NCBI GenBank assembly: GCA_017303895.1
Contig: JAFLBF010000001.1
Coordinates: 496,001-560,000 of the forward strand
Length of the DNA: 64,000 bases
From: Bacteroidota bacterium
GTDB taxonomy: Bacteria; Bacteroidota; Bacteroidia; 2-12-FULL-35-15
Direction: 5' to 3'
Every line of letters begins with the position of its first letter. Positions within the stretch are counted from its first letter, which is position 1. Position numbers and translations under genes: made by a program. Positions 46,792 to 56,270 of this stretch are shown here, one piece after another. The notes below the pieces were generated by a model. That model did no database searches. It was given only the letters and a program-made list of their open reading frames with translations, and was not told the origin of the DNA.

Positions 46792-46799
46792 CAAAGGTA
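46792..46799 (-). promoter_or_regulatory. -7 promoter element of dxs
   Basis: The minus strand reads TACCTTTG, matching TAnnTTTG, 16 bases before the dxs ATG at 46775. Confidence 0.5.
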
Positions 46800-46891
46800 A
46801 AATAATTTCGATAATGCGTATAACATTCGAGCCGACGAAATTGTTTAGAGGATGTTGTGAAATTAACAGATTTTGGGAGGAATTGTGTTAG

Positions 46892-47329
46892 TTAACTGAC
46901 TTTAGACATTGTCCATGTTCCTGTAAGAGAGTCATCGAAAAATCCATATCCAAATTGTTGTGAATCTATGATTAATTCAAAATCACCTTTAAAGATATTT
47001 TTTTCATGATCATATTCTCCGGAATAAATTATCTCTGGATGGTCAGTCTCCTTATCAATTATCGCTTGCCCATTTTCATCTAAATAATAACTGAAGGGGT
47101 ATTTTTTTGTAAAACTTATTATATCGTTGTCTACAAATCCCAAAACTATTATAGGTTCGGAGAAGAGACTCTTTGTGTCAGAATCTATACATATTCCCCT
47201 AATGGAGCCATCTTCATCTTCGGTAAGTTCTAAAATAAACTCAACAGAACGGCCTTCGTTTTTCTCATATTCTGGTCCCAAAATATATTCTCCCTTCCAT
47301 TTGCCACTTAACTTTTTCGGTATGCTCAT
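46892..47329 (-). CDS. small acidic protein of unknown function
   Basis: A 145-residue cytoplasmic-looking acidic protein. Beta-rich, starting LSGKWKGEYILGPEYEKNEGR and ending SLTGTWTMSKVS; the repeated G-x-W strands suggest a lipocalin-like or small barrel fold. No signal peptide. No family recognised. Confidence 0.6.
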   Translation of the reverse strand: MSIPKKLSGKWKGEYILGPEYEKNEGRSVEFILELTEDEDGSIRGICIDSDTKSLFSEPIIVLGFVDNDIISFTKKYPFSYYLDENGQAIIDKETDHPEIIYSGEYDHEKNIFKGDFELIIDSQQFGYGFFDDSLTGTWTMSKVS

Positions 47330-47421
47330 ATTTATGACAGTTTTGTTATGAAATAGTGTTTAAGCATTATTCAATAACCATTGTTTTTTTCAGATTTAAT
47401 TTTGTTCAACTACCGACAAAC

Positions 47422-47991
47422 TTACGGTAAAAGAAAAAATCGCCATCCATTCCAGTGTTCTGAATAATGTTCATCAAAACTTTTAAATGTATGAGGTGCT
47501 GGATAGCAACGCTTTTTCATGGCTTTAAAATAGTCAATATTGTTATCATAGAACTCCCATGTATCATTTTTTAGATCCCAAACTACATAATCACCCTTTA
47601 AGCCATTAAAGTCATACACCTTTTTTGCATACAAATGATCGTTCTCAACGATGAAATCATTGATCTCTATTTGTGTTCCTTTGGCATTTTCAATATACGA
47701 GAATTGACTGTCTATTTGAAAAACGGATTTATGATGACCAATAGGAACAATAGCAAAATCACCCAAGCCATGATTGCCATAATAGGTAAACATAAAAATG
47801 AACAAAGAAGAAGAAATGATCGCACCACCAACAAACCAGAATAATAATTTTCTTTTCGAGATCTTATCGATAAAGCTTCCTTGTTTTTTACGTGCTATTA
47901 TTCTAAATACGATCAACAGCAGACTTATATAAACGGTGCTTAATATCGATATTTTGATCAGCTCAAAAACAAAATGAATCAGGTATTCCAT
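47422..47991 (-). CDS. membrane protein of unknown function
   Basis: A 189-residue protein with two membrane spans (about 9-29 and 48-68) and a C-terminal beta-rich extracytoplasmic part containing LKNDTWEFYDNNIDYFKAMK. It ends seven bases from the LVIVD protein start on the same strand only in reverse order of transcription, so the LVIVD gene is downstream of none of its parts. No family recognised. Confidence 0.6.
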   Translation of the reverse strand: MEYLIHFVFELIKISILSTVYISLLLIVFRIIARKKQGSFIDKISKRKLLFWFVGGAIISSSLFIFMFTYYGNHGLGDFAIVPIGHHKSVFQIDSQFSYIENAKGTQIEINDFIVENDHLYAKKVYDFNGLKGDYVVWDLKNDTWEFYDNNIDYFKAMKKRCYPAPHTFKSFDEHYSEHWNGWRFFLLP

Positions 47992-47998
47992 AGATTAA

Positions 47999-49429
47999 CT
48001 ATTCTGCAACAATGATCTTAGCAGTTTCTAATAAAATATTATTTTCAACGATCTCTAAAAAATAAATTCCCCCTTCTAATCCTTCTTCTTTTATGATCAC
48101 TACATTCCCATTTACCTGTTCAATGGTTTTTACACATTGTCCCAGCACATTGTGAATACGGATGCTTGCATTCTTAAAAGCCTTGCTGCTGCTTAACACT
48201 GCTTGATCAGCAAATGGGTTGGGATAGATGGAAATAGAATTATTTTCTATTTGTTCGTTGATACCAACCGGACAAGAGTTAAACGTCAAGATGGTGGTTT
48301 GTGTGAGGGATGATGAAAAAGGGATCACTGCACAGATGTAGGATAAATAAATTTGATTTTGCCACAATCCTATTCCCCAGGTACCAATATTATTGGCTGT
48401 TCCGCCATACATATTACAGGAGTCGGGTTGTGTTGGATCGGAAACATCTACCACCATCATATCACTTTTCCCGGTTGACATGAACACTCTGTTACAATCT
48501 TTTTCTAAAACAATTTCATTCGTATGACTTGGGCTTGTGAACCAATTGTTGTTGGGTGCATTGTAGGGATTCCACCAACCTGTCATGCTGATAGCTGAGG
48601 TGTCGGATAGATCCAATACTTCCATGCCCGCATAATCCACAGCAACATAAGCGAGCGAATCGTCTAATACAATGTTATTATATGCTTTAGCATGATTCAT
48701 AGGGCTGTACATCACAGGATTGCACCAGCGGCCCGTTTCAACAGGTGCATTTTTATTTACGCAGTTGATGATGCGAATGCCTCCTGCATCATAGCAGAGA
48801 TAGACGATGCTATTCTTTACCTCCATTCCACGTGCATTGTACAAGTTTGGGTTTGGACTTGCAACAGGTGGAAAATTGATAGAAGGGATGAATTGTGATA
48901 CGAACTGAATATTGCTCTTATTGCTGATGTCTAAGATCACCAATCCACTTTGCATGGCTCCCAAGTAAGCATAGTTGCCTTCTGCTTTTACAATGCCTCC
49001 ACCGGTGGTTGAGCCGGGAACAACATAATAATCAGTAACACTTGGAGTGCCGGGTGTACTCACATCAATGATCGCCATACCGCCTTTTTGAGGATTGGTA
49101 AATGTATTTCCTAAAGCAAGATATAAGTAATTGCCTTGTTGGGAAAGGTTCATGACATCTAAAGTGTCGAATTGAGTGGTAGGAATGGTTGCAACAAGAG
49201 TGGGCGAAGCGATCGTTGAAATGTTATATACTTTTAATCCTGCTTCTTTATTGGCTACATACAAATACGGTTGGTTGTTCTGATCGTGCATCATGGTCAT
49301 CACCATGTTGTTGCAGGTAGAAGGAATATTGGCTTGAAGCTGAAAGTTAAGACTGCTGCAGGTTTGTGCAATGTTTTTTGTTGTTATGCAAAACAGAAAA
49401 AACAAAAAGGAGTAAGTGATCTTTTTCAT
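47999..49429 (-). CDS. LVIVD-repeat surface protein with T9SS type A sorting domain
   Basis: A 476-residue exported protein with a signal peptide (FLFCITTKNIAQ). At least four LVIVD-type beta-propeller repeats follow, for example MAIIDVSTPGTPSVTDYY, LVILDISNKSNIQFVS, MEVLDLSDTSAISMTGWW and MVVDVSDPTQPDSC. The type A sorting domain begins SIYPNPFADQAV and ends KIIVAE. It is likely a surface propeller; the ligand is unknown. Confidence 0.85.
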   Translation of the reverse strand: MKKITYSFLFFLFCITTKNIAQTCSSLNFQLQANIPSTCNNMVMTMMHDQNNQPYLYVANKEAGLKVYNISTIASPTLVATIPTTQFDTLDVMNLSQQGNYLYLALGNTFTNPQKGGMAIIDVSTPGTPSVTDYYVVPGSTTGGGIVKAEGNYAYLGAMQSGLVILDISNKSNIQFVSQFIPSINFPPVASPNPNLYNARGMEVKNSIVYLCYDAGGIRIINCVNKNAPVETGRWCNPVMYSPMNHAKAYNNIVLDDSLAYVAVDYAGMEVLDLSDTSAISMTGWWNPYNAPNNNWFTSPSHTNEIVLEKDCNRVFMSTGKSDMMVVDVSDPTQPDSCNMYGGTANNIGTWGIGLWQNQIYLSYICAVIPFSSSLTQTTILTFNSCPVGINEQIENNSISIYPNPFADQAVLSSSKAFKNASIRIHNVLGQCVKTIEQVNGNVVIIKEEGLEGGIYFLEIVENNILLETAKIIVAE

Positions 49430-49495
49430 GGGGAAAGATTTATCTAAACCAAATTAGTAAATTATGTAATGCAAACAAAAGGCTGGACCAATTAC

Positions 49496-49846
49496 TTAGT
49501 CAATGTCTTTTGTTTTAATGAAATTATTGGTTGCATCCACATAATAATAGCCTAATGGCCCCGAAGATGTTTGCTTGTATGGCTTTTCTTCAATAAGCTT
49601 TAGTTCTTCTTTTTTGATCTGGAAGAACACCCACTCATCCATTACACGAGAGATGAAATGGTGGTGTACGCTATCAGATCCTTGATATAACAATGCTCCG
49701 TTCCAGGTTGGAAATTTCTTTTGTGATTCGGCCCATTGTTTTGTTTCCTCTACTGTCCATTCTGTTTTACGAAGAATATTGGATTGAGCAGAAGAAAAAG
49801 AAACTGTGCAGATGAAGAACGTAAATAAAAGGATCGATCGTTGCAT
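49496..49846 (-). CDS. small secreted protein of unknown function
   Basis: A 116-residue protein with a signal peptide (SILLFTFFICTVSFSSAQS) and a short domain containing KTEWTVEETKQWAESQKKFPTWNGALLYQGSD. No family recognised. It lies 66 bases upstream of the LVIVD gene on the same strand and may be cotranscribed with it. Confidence 0.65.
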   Translation of the reverse strand: MQRSILLFTFFICTVSFSSAQSNILRKTEWTVEETKQWAESQKKFPTWNGALLYQGSDSVHHHFISRVMDEWVFFQIKKEELKLIEEKPYKQTSSGPLGYYYVDATNNFIKTKDID

Positions 49847-49896
49847 GTATCAAATGTAGCACATTTGAACTTTTATTCAAAGTTGAGATAATAAAA

Positions 49897-49922
49897 AAAC
49901 CCCACCAATTCCGGTGGGGTTT
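49897..49922 (-). terminator. terminator after the 388-residue secreted protein
   Basis: A 10-base-pair stem (49897-49906 with 49913-49922) with a six-base loop, flanked by A and T runs, lies about 22 bases beyond the stop at 49945. Confidence 0.85.
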
Positions 49923-49944
49923 TAAAAAATAGAAACAATAAAAA

Positions 49945-51111
49945 TTATTCGTTTAAGAATGCTTCAAATTGCTCAAATACTCCTTTTACTTCAGGCTTAG
50001 CAGGATCTCCTTCAAACACTTTTTTAGCTTCTGCAGTATATTTTAATTTTACTGTTCCTTCAGCTAAAAGATCACCATTTTCTCCATCGCGGTGTGCATA
50101 AATTTTAACAGTGAAATCATACGTTTGACCAACTTTTAATTTGTCTTTGTTATCATAGATCACTTGAATTGCTGCATAATCTTGTACAAATTGACTTTGA
50201 TATTGATTGTATTCACGAATTGCTCTGGTTGGTGATTGACGGTATTCGAATTTTTTTGTTTCGATAATTGGCACCATATTGCTCCAAGCAGCTGATTTCT
50301 TTCTTACTGTTTCTCTGTTTGTTTTTTTACCTCCCATTTCATACTCAATGTTGATTTGTTGACCAGGATATTTAACACTTGGCGGCACTTTAAAGAAAGC
50401 CATAAACACCATGTTTCCTGCCATATCCAACTCAGTTTTAAAATCTGCACCGTTTACAGAAAGTTTATGCGGATAACCTTGTTTTTGTAAATGATACCAT
50501 TGTGCAGCAAAAACTACTTTATCTGCATTTTTAGCGAACACTTCGTTTTTCATCCATTCAGCAGTTTCCTTTTCAATTTTTTCTGTGTTCAATGAAGCAA
50601 TGATCTGATCTACTTTTGCTTGTGCTGTTTCAATATCCCAAGCATCAAATTTTGCCTGGTCTTTAATGTATATGTCTGACACTTTACGTGTAGCGTCCAA
50701 AGGAGCCGGTCCACCGTTTGCACTGTGAGTGGATTGTGTAACTTGCGCAAATACTCCCGGTTCAATTTCAATAACCTCAACATAGCCATTTGCGTTAGCA
50801 GTAACCCATACATAAAACAATTTCACTTTATTTTTAGAGAAATAACTCTCTTTCATTGTCAATTTTAACTGTGGCTCTGCACTTTTCTTTTTTTCGAAAT
50901 AATGTAATTCATTCACCACTTTTCCACCTGCTTCTTTAACAAAACGAAATCCATATCCTTTTTTGTCTGTCTTACCGAAGTACTGTCCGGTAATACCCAT
51001 TTCATCTTTTTCTGAATTAAATGCTTCAAAGTTTCCTTTTAGCTGTGCATCCATCTGTGTACTGAAAACAAATAGTGTTGCTATTGTTAACATCGTCTTG
51101 ATTTTTTTCAT
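49945..51111 (-). CDS. secreted protein of unknown function
   Basis: A 388-residue protein with signal peptide (to MDAQ) and beta-rich sequence, including GITGQYFGKTDKKGYGFRFVKEAGG and DKLKVGQTYDFTVKIYAHRDGENGDLLAEGTVKLKY. No sorting domain and no recognised family. It follows the glycine-rich secreted gene by 37 bases and is likely cotranscribed with it, ending at the terminator at 49897-49922, so it may belong to the LytTR-controlled unit. Confidence 0.65.
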   Translation of the reverse strand: MKKIKTMLTIATLFVFSTQMDAQLKGNFEAFNSEKDEMGITGQYFGKTDKKGYGFRFVKEAGGKVVNELHYFEKKKSAEPQLKLTMKESYFSKNKVKLFYVWVTANANGYVEVIEIEPGVFAQVTQSTHSANGGPAPLDATRKVSDIYIKDQAKFDAWDIETAQAKVDQIIASLNTEKIEKETAEWMKNEVFAKNADKVVFAAQWYHLQKQGYPHKLSVNGADFKTELDMAGNMVFMAFFKVPPSVKYPGQQINIEYEMGGKKTNRETVRKKSAAWSNMVPIIETKKFEYRQSPTRAIREYNQYQSQFVQDYAAIQVIYDNKDKLKVGQTYDFTVKIYAHRDGENGDLLAEGTVKLKYTAEAKKVFEGDPAKPEVKGVFEQFEAFLNE

Positions 51112-51148
51112 AGTAATCTGTGTTTTGTTTTTATTGTTTGATTGGTTT

Positions 51149-52453
51149 TTATTTACTGATTATTCCATTGTTCCCGTTTTTTCCATTCTTCCCTTTTTCG
51201 AAAGATTGATTTTTTGCATTTCCACCCACTCCACCTGTTCCACCTTTATTGCTGATAACACTTTTTAAAGAAGAGGCCCCCGTTCCGGAAATGGCAACAT
51301 TTCCTCCGTTTCCTCCATCACCAGCATTCCCTCCATTTCCAAAATCTACCGATCCGTTTCCTCCATTTCCTCCGTTTGCATTGATGTTTAGTGTATAATT
51401 CGCGTTTAACTTGCATTCAGCTATAACACCTCCGGAGTACATATCGGTGATAACAATTTTGTTAACGGACTCTCCATTCAACTGCATGGCGGTAACATTA
51501 ATATTTATGTTTTTTCCATCGGCTCCGTTTTTTCCATTTATACTATAACCAACTGTTCCGCCTCTACCGGAAGCCCCATGGCTTCCTGAGAAATTATAAT
51601 TCACATCTGCTTTATAGTTGATTGGGCAACTATATTTCCCTTTTATTTTTTTTGCATCAAATTTTGACCAAACAGTAATTTCAATTTTATCTCCCGGAAT
51701 TTTGCGGCAATCATCAGCTACTTTAAAATCGCCACCGGCAAATTCACCGCCACTCACTTCCGATTCAAAATCTGCATATGGCGTATGACCACCTAAATTT
51801 TTTGTCTTTAAAACTTTTCCATTGTCTAACGTAAACTCAACACCAATGGAAATAATGCTCAAAAGACCTATTTCTGAAGGCTTACTAACCGGAACAACAT
51901 TGATGGATTTAATGACTTTTCCATTCAAGGTGTTTTCTTCTTCTAATTTTGCAGCTAAGGCATTTTTTTCTTCAATACGTTGTGTGCGTGTGTTTGTTTG
52001 AAGCTCTTTAATGGAAGTTCTGTAATTATCAAGTGTTGATTTTTCGTCTGCATAGTTTTTAACTTTTGATTCAGAGAAAATGTATTTAATGCTGGCGCCT
52101 GATTTAACGCTATAGGAGTAATAGTATATTTTCTTGTCGATAGCTGTTATAACAATATCACTTGTTGCGGATTTAAAGTAGGCAGGAAAGCCGGGAAGGT
52201 CGGCTTGATATTTTTCTTCAATGATCCCCGCTCTGTTTACAACAATTTCCGCAAACTCTTCTCCTGCTTTCGTAAAATTGATTGGCCATGGTTTTGCTGC
52301 TGCTTCAAATTTGAAGTTTCCATTGTTTTCTAAAACTTTGTAAACAGGATAATTGCCCGAACTTAGTTTTGATAGTTCAATATTCTGATTTTCCTGAGCA
52401 GCACTTTCTCGAAAAATTAATGTAATAAATAGTAGAAAAAATATTTTCTTCAT
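51149..52453 (-). CDS. glycine-rich secreted protein
   Basis: A 434-residue exported protein: signal peptide (FFLLFITLIFRESAAQ), a middle domain (about 70-285), then a Gly/Asn-rich C-terminal half. Examples are YNFSGSHGASGRGGTVGYSINGKNGADGK and NANGGNGGNGSVDFGNGGNAGDGGNGGN, with GGTGGVGGNAKN at the end. Such tracts occur in sticky or adhesive surface proteins, but no family is recognised and there is no T9SS domain. It lies directly downstream of the LytTR regulator and a likely LytTR operator. Confidence 0.75.
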   Translation of the reverse strand: MKKIFFLLFITLIFRESAAQENQNIELSKLSSGNYPVYKVLENNGNFKFEAAAKPWPINFTKAGEEFAEIVVNRAGIIEEKYQADLPGFPAYFKSATSDIVITAIDKKIYYYSYSVKSGASIKYIFSESKVKNYADEKSTLDNYRTSIKELQTNTRTQRIEEKNALAAKLEEENTLNGKVIKSINVVPVSKPSEIGLLSIISIGVEFTLDNGKVLKTKNLGGHTPYADFESEVSGGEFAGGDFKVADDCRKIPGDKIEITVWSKFDAKKIKGKYSCPINYKADVNYNFSGSHGASGRGGTVGYSINGKNGADGKNININVTAMQLNGESVNKIVITDMYSGGVIAECKLNANYTLNINANGGNGGNGSVDFGNGGNAGDGGNGGNVAISGTGASSLKSVISNKGGTGGVGGNAKNQSFEKGKNGKNGNNGIISK

Positions 52454-52475
52454 TTCCTTATATGTCTTTTCAAAA

Positions 52476-52483
52476 CAAACATA
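52476..52483 (-). promoter_or_regulatory. -7 promoter element of the glycine-rich gene
   Basis: The minus strand reads TATGTTTG, matching TAnnTTTG, 22 bases before the ATG at 52453. Confidence 0.6.
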
Positions 52484-52512
52484 AGGAAGAATGAATCCTG
52501 TTAACAGGAGTT

Positions 52513-52540
52513 TTCAGGAACAGCCAATTGGGTTCAGGAA
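52513..52540 (-). promoter_or_regulatory. candidate LytTR operator: two direct repeats
   Basis: TTCAGGAA (plus strand) occurs at 52513-52520 and 52533-52540, starts 20 bases apart, about two helix turns. LytTR regulators bind two short direct repeats in tandem with about that period, upstream of the promoter. The repeats lie about 30-60 bases upstream of the -7 element at 52476-52483 and directly between the LytTR gene and the glycine-rich gene. A 12-base perfect palindrome CCTGTTAACAGG (52497-52508) abuts them. Confidence 0.6.
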
Positions 52541-52550
52541 TGGACAAAAA

Positions 52551-53294
52551 TTATGAGGCAATAGTCGCTTCGAACTCTGCTTTTTTGTATTTGGAAAGTT
52601 TGGTGATGAGTCCGTTACTCATGTGTATCGACAGATCGCTCTTAGAATAATGCTTTAAAAATTGCTGATTGATGATCCAGGATTTATGGACTCTGAAAAA
52701 AGCGGGAATAGCTTCCAGGATCGTTTCAAAATGTTTTAAATTTTTGCTCGCAATAAGGTTCTTTTCAGCAGTGTGGATAATACAATAGGATTCTTGTGCT
52801 TCAATAGCGATTATTGTGTCGATGGAAACAACGTGCTGTTGTCCCTTATCACTGATGATCAAGTTTTTGATCTGTTTGCTTTCTAATGTCTGACTAAGCA
52901 GATTTATTCTTTCCGAAGACTGTTCTTTATGAATACTTTGTTGTACTCTCGAAACAGCCGTTTTTAAGCGTTCAATATCAACCGGTTTTAAGAGATAATC
53001 GATTGCTGCAATTTCAAATGCCCTGATGGCATATTGATCGTATGCTGTCACAAAAACGATCTGGAAATTGATCTCTTTGAAAAAATTGACGATCTCGTAC
53101 CCGGCATAATTAGGCATTTCAATATCTAAAAAGACCAAGTCGGGTTGCTCTTTTTTTATCGTTTCAACAGCTTGTAATACATTGTTGCATTTGGCAACAA
53201 GTTCTACTTGTGGACAAAAACGTGCCAGCAGATTTTCCAGCACATCCCTTGCGCTTTCTTCATCATCAACTAATATGGCTCTGATCTTATTCAC
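52551..53294 (-). CDS. LytTR-family response regulator
   Basis: A 247-residue regulator: receiver domain (residues 1-120) with phospho-acceptor D57 in LVFLDIEMP and the conserved lysine in LLKPVDIERL near 107, then a LytTR DNA-binding domain (about 145-245) with IIAIEAQESYCIIHTAEKN and FFRVHKSWIINQQFLK. Its cognate kinase is the adjacent propeller sensor, 74 bases upstream. The start codon is GTG (53294). Confidence 0.95.
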   Translation of the reverse strand: MNKIRAILVDDEESARDVLENLLARFCPQVELVAKCNNVLQAVETIKKEQPDLVFLDIEMPNYAGYEIVNFFKEINFQIVFVTAYDQYAIRAFEIAAIDYLLKPVDIERLKTAVSRVQQSIHKEQSSERINLLSQTLESKQIKNLIISDKGQQHVVSIDTIIAIEAQESYCIIHTAEKNLIASKNLKHFETILEAIPAFFRVHKSWIINQQFLKHYSKSDLSIHMSNGLITKLSKYKKAEFEATIAS

Positions 53295-53368
53295 TGTTCA
53301 AACCTACTGAATTATTATTTATATTAATGTAGTTTTTTAGGAATTGCTTGCTTTTATTTATAAATGGA

Positions 53369-56230
53369 TCAAAACTTATGTTTTATTGGAATTTTCAAGA
53401 TCACTCTTGTGCCACATGCATCCTTGTTTTCATATAGATCTTCGTATTCATATCCAAATGCACCATCAAATACATTGCTCAATATTTCAAATCGCTTATG
53501 TATGGCTTTGCCGGAGAATGATTCATGTTCTGAACGTTGTCGTTGTTTGATCGCTTTTGCTTTTTCCCTGCCTACGCCATTGTCTTCAATGGTGCAGATC
53601 AAAACATTTTTTAATTCAAAGTGGATGTGTAACCTTTTTTCTCCATCCTTGTGTAATAAACCGTGTATCAACGCATTTTCTACAAAGGGTTGTATTAATA
53701 GTGGCGGAATTAAAATGTCGGTAATGTTGTTTGTTTGAATTGTATAATTCAGTTCTTTTTTGAACCGTAATTTTTCCAGTGATAGATATAGTTCTAAGAG
53801 TTTTATTTCTTGCTCAAAATCGATAAAATCCTTTTCTGAATAGTTCAAGGTTCTTCGAACCAAGTTTGAAAATGTGGTGATATAGGAATAAGAATTTTCA
53901 ACATCGCCTTTTAAAACCAGATCCTGAATGGAGTTCAAGGAGTTAAAAATAAAATGCGGGTTCATTTGCGATTGTATGGCAGTGAGTTTGGATGCATTGA
54001 GCTCATTGATCTGTTCTGACTTTTTTCTTTGCCGCGCTAATTGCCAACGATACATGAGGTAAACCAGCAATAGAAAGACACTTACATAACTAAGTATAAA
54101 CCACCATTTAAGATAAAATGGTTTGGAGATTGAAAAGGAATAAGAAATAGGAATTCCAGGAACTGCGTTGTTTTCAAGTCGAACCAATAAGGTATAATTT
54201 CCTGCTTCCAGTGCATTGTAGGTAAATGTATTCGAACCGGGATTGTTGATGTTCCAATCCTTGTCGTAGCCAACAAGTTTATACTGGTACCGGATAGGTT
54301 CCTGATTACGCAAGGTAGGGGAGCACACCGTAAATTCAAATTTTCGTTGCTCGCTTTCAAATACCCGATTCGTATTGATATTTATTGTTTTATCATTGAC
54401 CTTAATGAAGTCAAAGCGCAATGGTGGGGGAGTTACATCTTTTGAATAATTCAGGTCAATAGCCTGCACCCCGCCCGCATGACTTACCCATAGTGTTTCA
54501 TTTTGAAATGTAAAATCAAGAATACGTTTTGAATTAAATCCAAATATTGTGTGAAGTGAGCGGAGATATTTCCCATTCATGTCGAACTGAAATAGTCCAT
54601 TGGTTGACTTTCCAATGATCGTATTCTTAAAAATAAAGGTCTTATTTAAGTGTTCGTCTGTACCGGCAATTTTGGGCTGAATGTGATGGATGATCTTTTC
54701 TTTCTCAATGATCAGCAGTCCGTTTTTCTTTTCAGTTGCATATATTTTCCCCTCTTTATAGCTTAAGCTATTAGGAAAAACTTCCTGATTGTTAAATGTT
54801 ATTTTGCTTATTTGTCCGCTCGTATCATAATAAAACAGACCGTTGGAGCTTGCAACATAAAGACCCTTTTCTTTAGTATCATAGGCAAGTGCGTAAACTC
54901 TGAAATTTAAATTCGGAATAAGTTCAATTGCTATTTGCTGATCACGTAATGCTCCTTTGTACACACCCCTGTTTGTACCGATAAAAAAATCCTGTTCAGA
55001 AAGAACAACGGCATCTTTTAATGAAGCGGATACAATGTCGGTTATGATTTTTGTTTTCTTATTATAACATCTGATAAAGCCATCATCGAATAAAATGAGC
55101 TCACTGTTTTCATTTCCATGTATTGATTCAATGGGCCTTTTACCGGAAGTGTTGATGCTTTTTATTCCTTCATCTTTTGTGTAGACCAGCAATTTTCCTT
55201 TTGATGAACCAAGCAGAAGACCAAGCTCACTATCAGCATAGATGGATGCAATTGGATCATCATGGAAAGTGTTGATCACATCCGGGATTTGTTGATCGGG
55301 AATTACGAGAACGCCTTTGTCGAAGGTACTTAAAAGCAAGTTCCCTTCACGATCCTTAAAAATGTCTGAAATAAAAAAATTTTGATAATAGACTGGGCTT
55401 TCTAGTTCTACTGTTTTTTCGTTTAAAACCCCTGTTCCGGGCAATGTTCCTGCGATCCAGACACTCTCTCCGGTTTCATACAAGCGAACAGATTCACTTC
55501 TTTTAAAGAGTGGGTTGTTTTTTAGTGAGCCTAACTCGAAGTTAGATTCATTAAAAGAGTATAAACATTTTGTAAATAGATCGAGTGCAAAACGTTGATC
55601 ATTGATCTTAAAGAATTTGAATACACTGTTCGTTTCAAGTGTTTTTGTATTGAGATCGAGTTTTTCTTTAAGAAAACGATCCCCATTGTTTATGACAATT
55701 GAATCGCAACCGCTTAAATGATAGGCTATTTTACCTGTTTGAATTATTGCGGGCGGACCGAGATAGTGCTTTGGGTTTTTATATCTGTTAACTTCTTTTC
55801 CAATGGAGTTCAATACAATGATGTCTCTTGCTCCAATAATCAGGTTGTTATTATTTGTGATGCAAAGGCTCACATCTGGATGGGTGTCTTCTTTACTCAA
55901 TTCATAAAAAAGCGTGCATTTGTTTTCACTGATCTTAAAAATTTGGTTGTTCAAATTGTGGCAAAAAATGATCCCATCTTTGTTTATAACAAAATTGAAT
56001 ACAGAACTACTTTTGGCCTCGGAACATTCAATTTTAGTGAAATTGTAAAAATTATAAACGTACAATCCTTCATTCGTGGCGAACCAATAATTCTGTTGTT
56101 TGTCCTGAATCACATCATAAATTTGAACTCCCTTAAAATGATCTTCTCCCAAGATGTAATAGGCGGGCTGTTGTGCCTTTAATGTGCACATAAATGATAA
56201 GAAGAAGAGCAGAAGTATCCGGTGCTTCAT
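53369..56230 (-). CDS. sensor histidine kinase with two-component propeller (LytS/His_kinase type)
   Basis: A 953-residue kinase with a signal peptide, a periplasmic propeller made of two-component propeller repeats (for example DKQQNYWFATNEGLYVYN and DREGNLLLSTFDKGVLVIPD), a Y_Y_Y-type domain near 620-700 (PIRYQYKLVGYDKDW, NTFTYNALEAGNYTLLV), one membrane span (about 706-727) and the His_kinase domain. Its active His is in QSQMNPHFIFNSLNSIQ (about 765), with IQPFVENALIHG and EDNGVGREKAK. It would phosphorylate the LytTR regulator. Confidence 0.93.
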   Translation of the reverse strand: MKHRILLLFFLSFMCTLKAQQPAYYILGEDHFKGVQIYDVIQDKQQNYWFATNEGLYVYNFYNFTKIECSEAKSSSVFNFVINKDGIIFCHNLNNQIFKISENKCTLFYELSKEDTHPDVSLCITNNNNLIIGARDIIVLNSIGKEVNRYKNPKHYLGPPAIIQTGKIAYHLSGCDSIVINNGDRFLKEKLDLNTKTLETNSVFKFFKINDQRFALDLFTKCLYSFNESNFELGSLKNNPLFKRSESVRLYETGESVWIAGTLPGTGVLNEKTVELESPVYYQNFFISDIFKDREGNLLLSTFDKGVLVIPDQQIPDVINTFHDDPIASIYADSELGLLLGSSKGKLLVYTKDEGIKSINTSGKRPIESIHGNENSELILFDDGFIRCYNKKTKIITDIVSASLKDAVVLSEQDFFIGTNRGVYKGALRDQQIAIELIPNLNFRVYALAYDTKEKGLYVASSNGLFYYDTSGQISKITFNNQEVFPNSLSYKEGKIYATEKKNGLLIIEKEKIIHHIQPKIAGTDEHLNKTFIFKNTIIGKSTNGLFQFDMNGKYLRSLHTIFGFNSKRILDFTFQNETLWVSHAGGVQAIDLNYSKDVTPPPLRFDFIKVNDKTININTNRVFESEQRKFEFTVCSPTLRNQEPIRYQYKLVGYDKDWNINNPGSNTFTYNALEAGNYTLLVRLENNAVPGIPISYSFSISKPFYLKWWFILSYVSVFLLLVYLMYRWQLARQRKKSEQINELNASKLTAIQSQMNPHFIFNSLNSIQDLVLKGDVENSYSYITTFSNLVRRTLNYSEKDFIDFEQEIKLLELYLSLEKLRFKKELNYTIQTNNITDILIPPLLIQPFVENALIHGLLHKDGEKRLHIHFELKNVLICTIEDNGVGREKAKAIKQRQRSEHESFSGKAIHKRFEILSNVFDGAFGYEYEDLYENKDACGTRVILKIPIKHKF

Positions 56231-56270
56231 TGCACGAAGATAATCGATTCTGCATAAATCAAAATAATTG

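Noticed and set aside
52772-52780. Reverse-strand DnaA-box sequence TGTGGATAA
   Set aside because: Isolated, inside the LytTR regulator gene, with no clustering.
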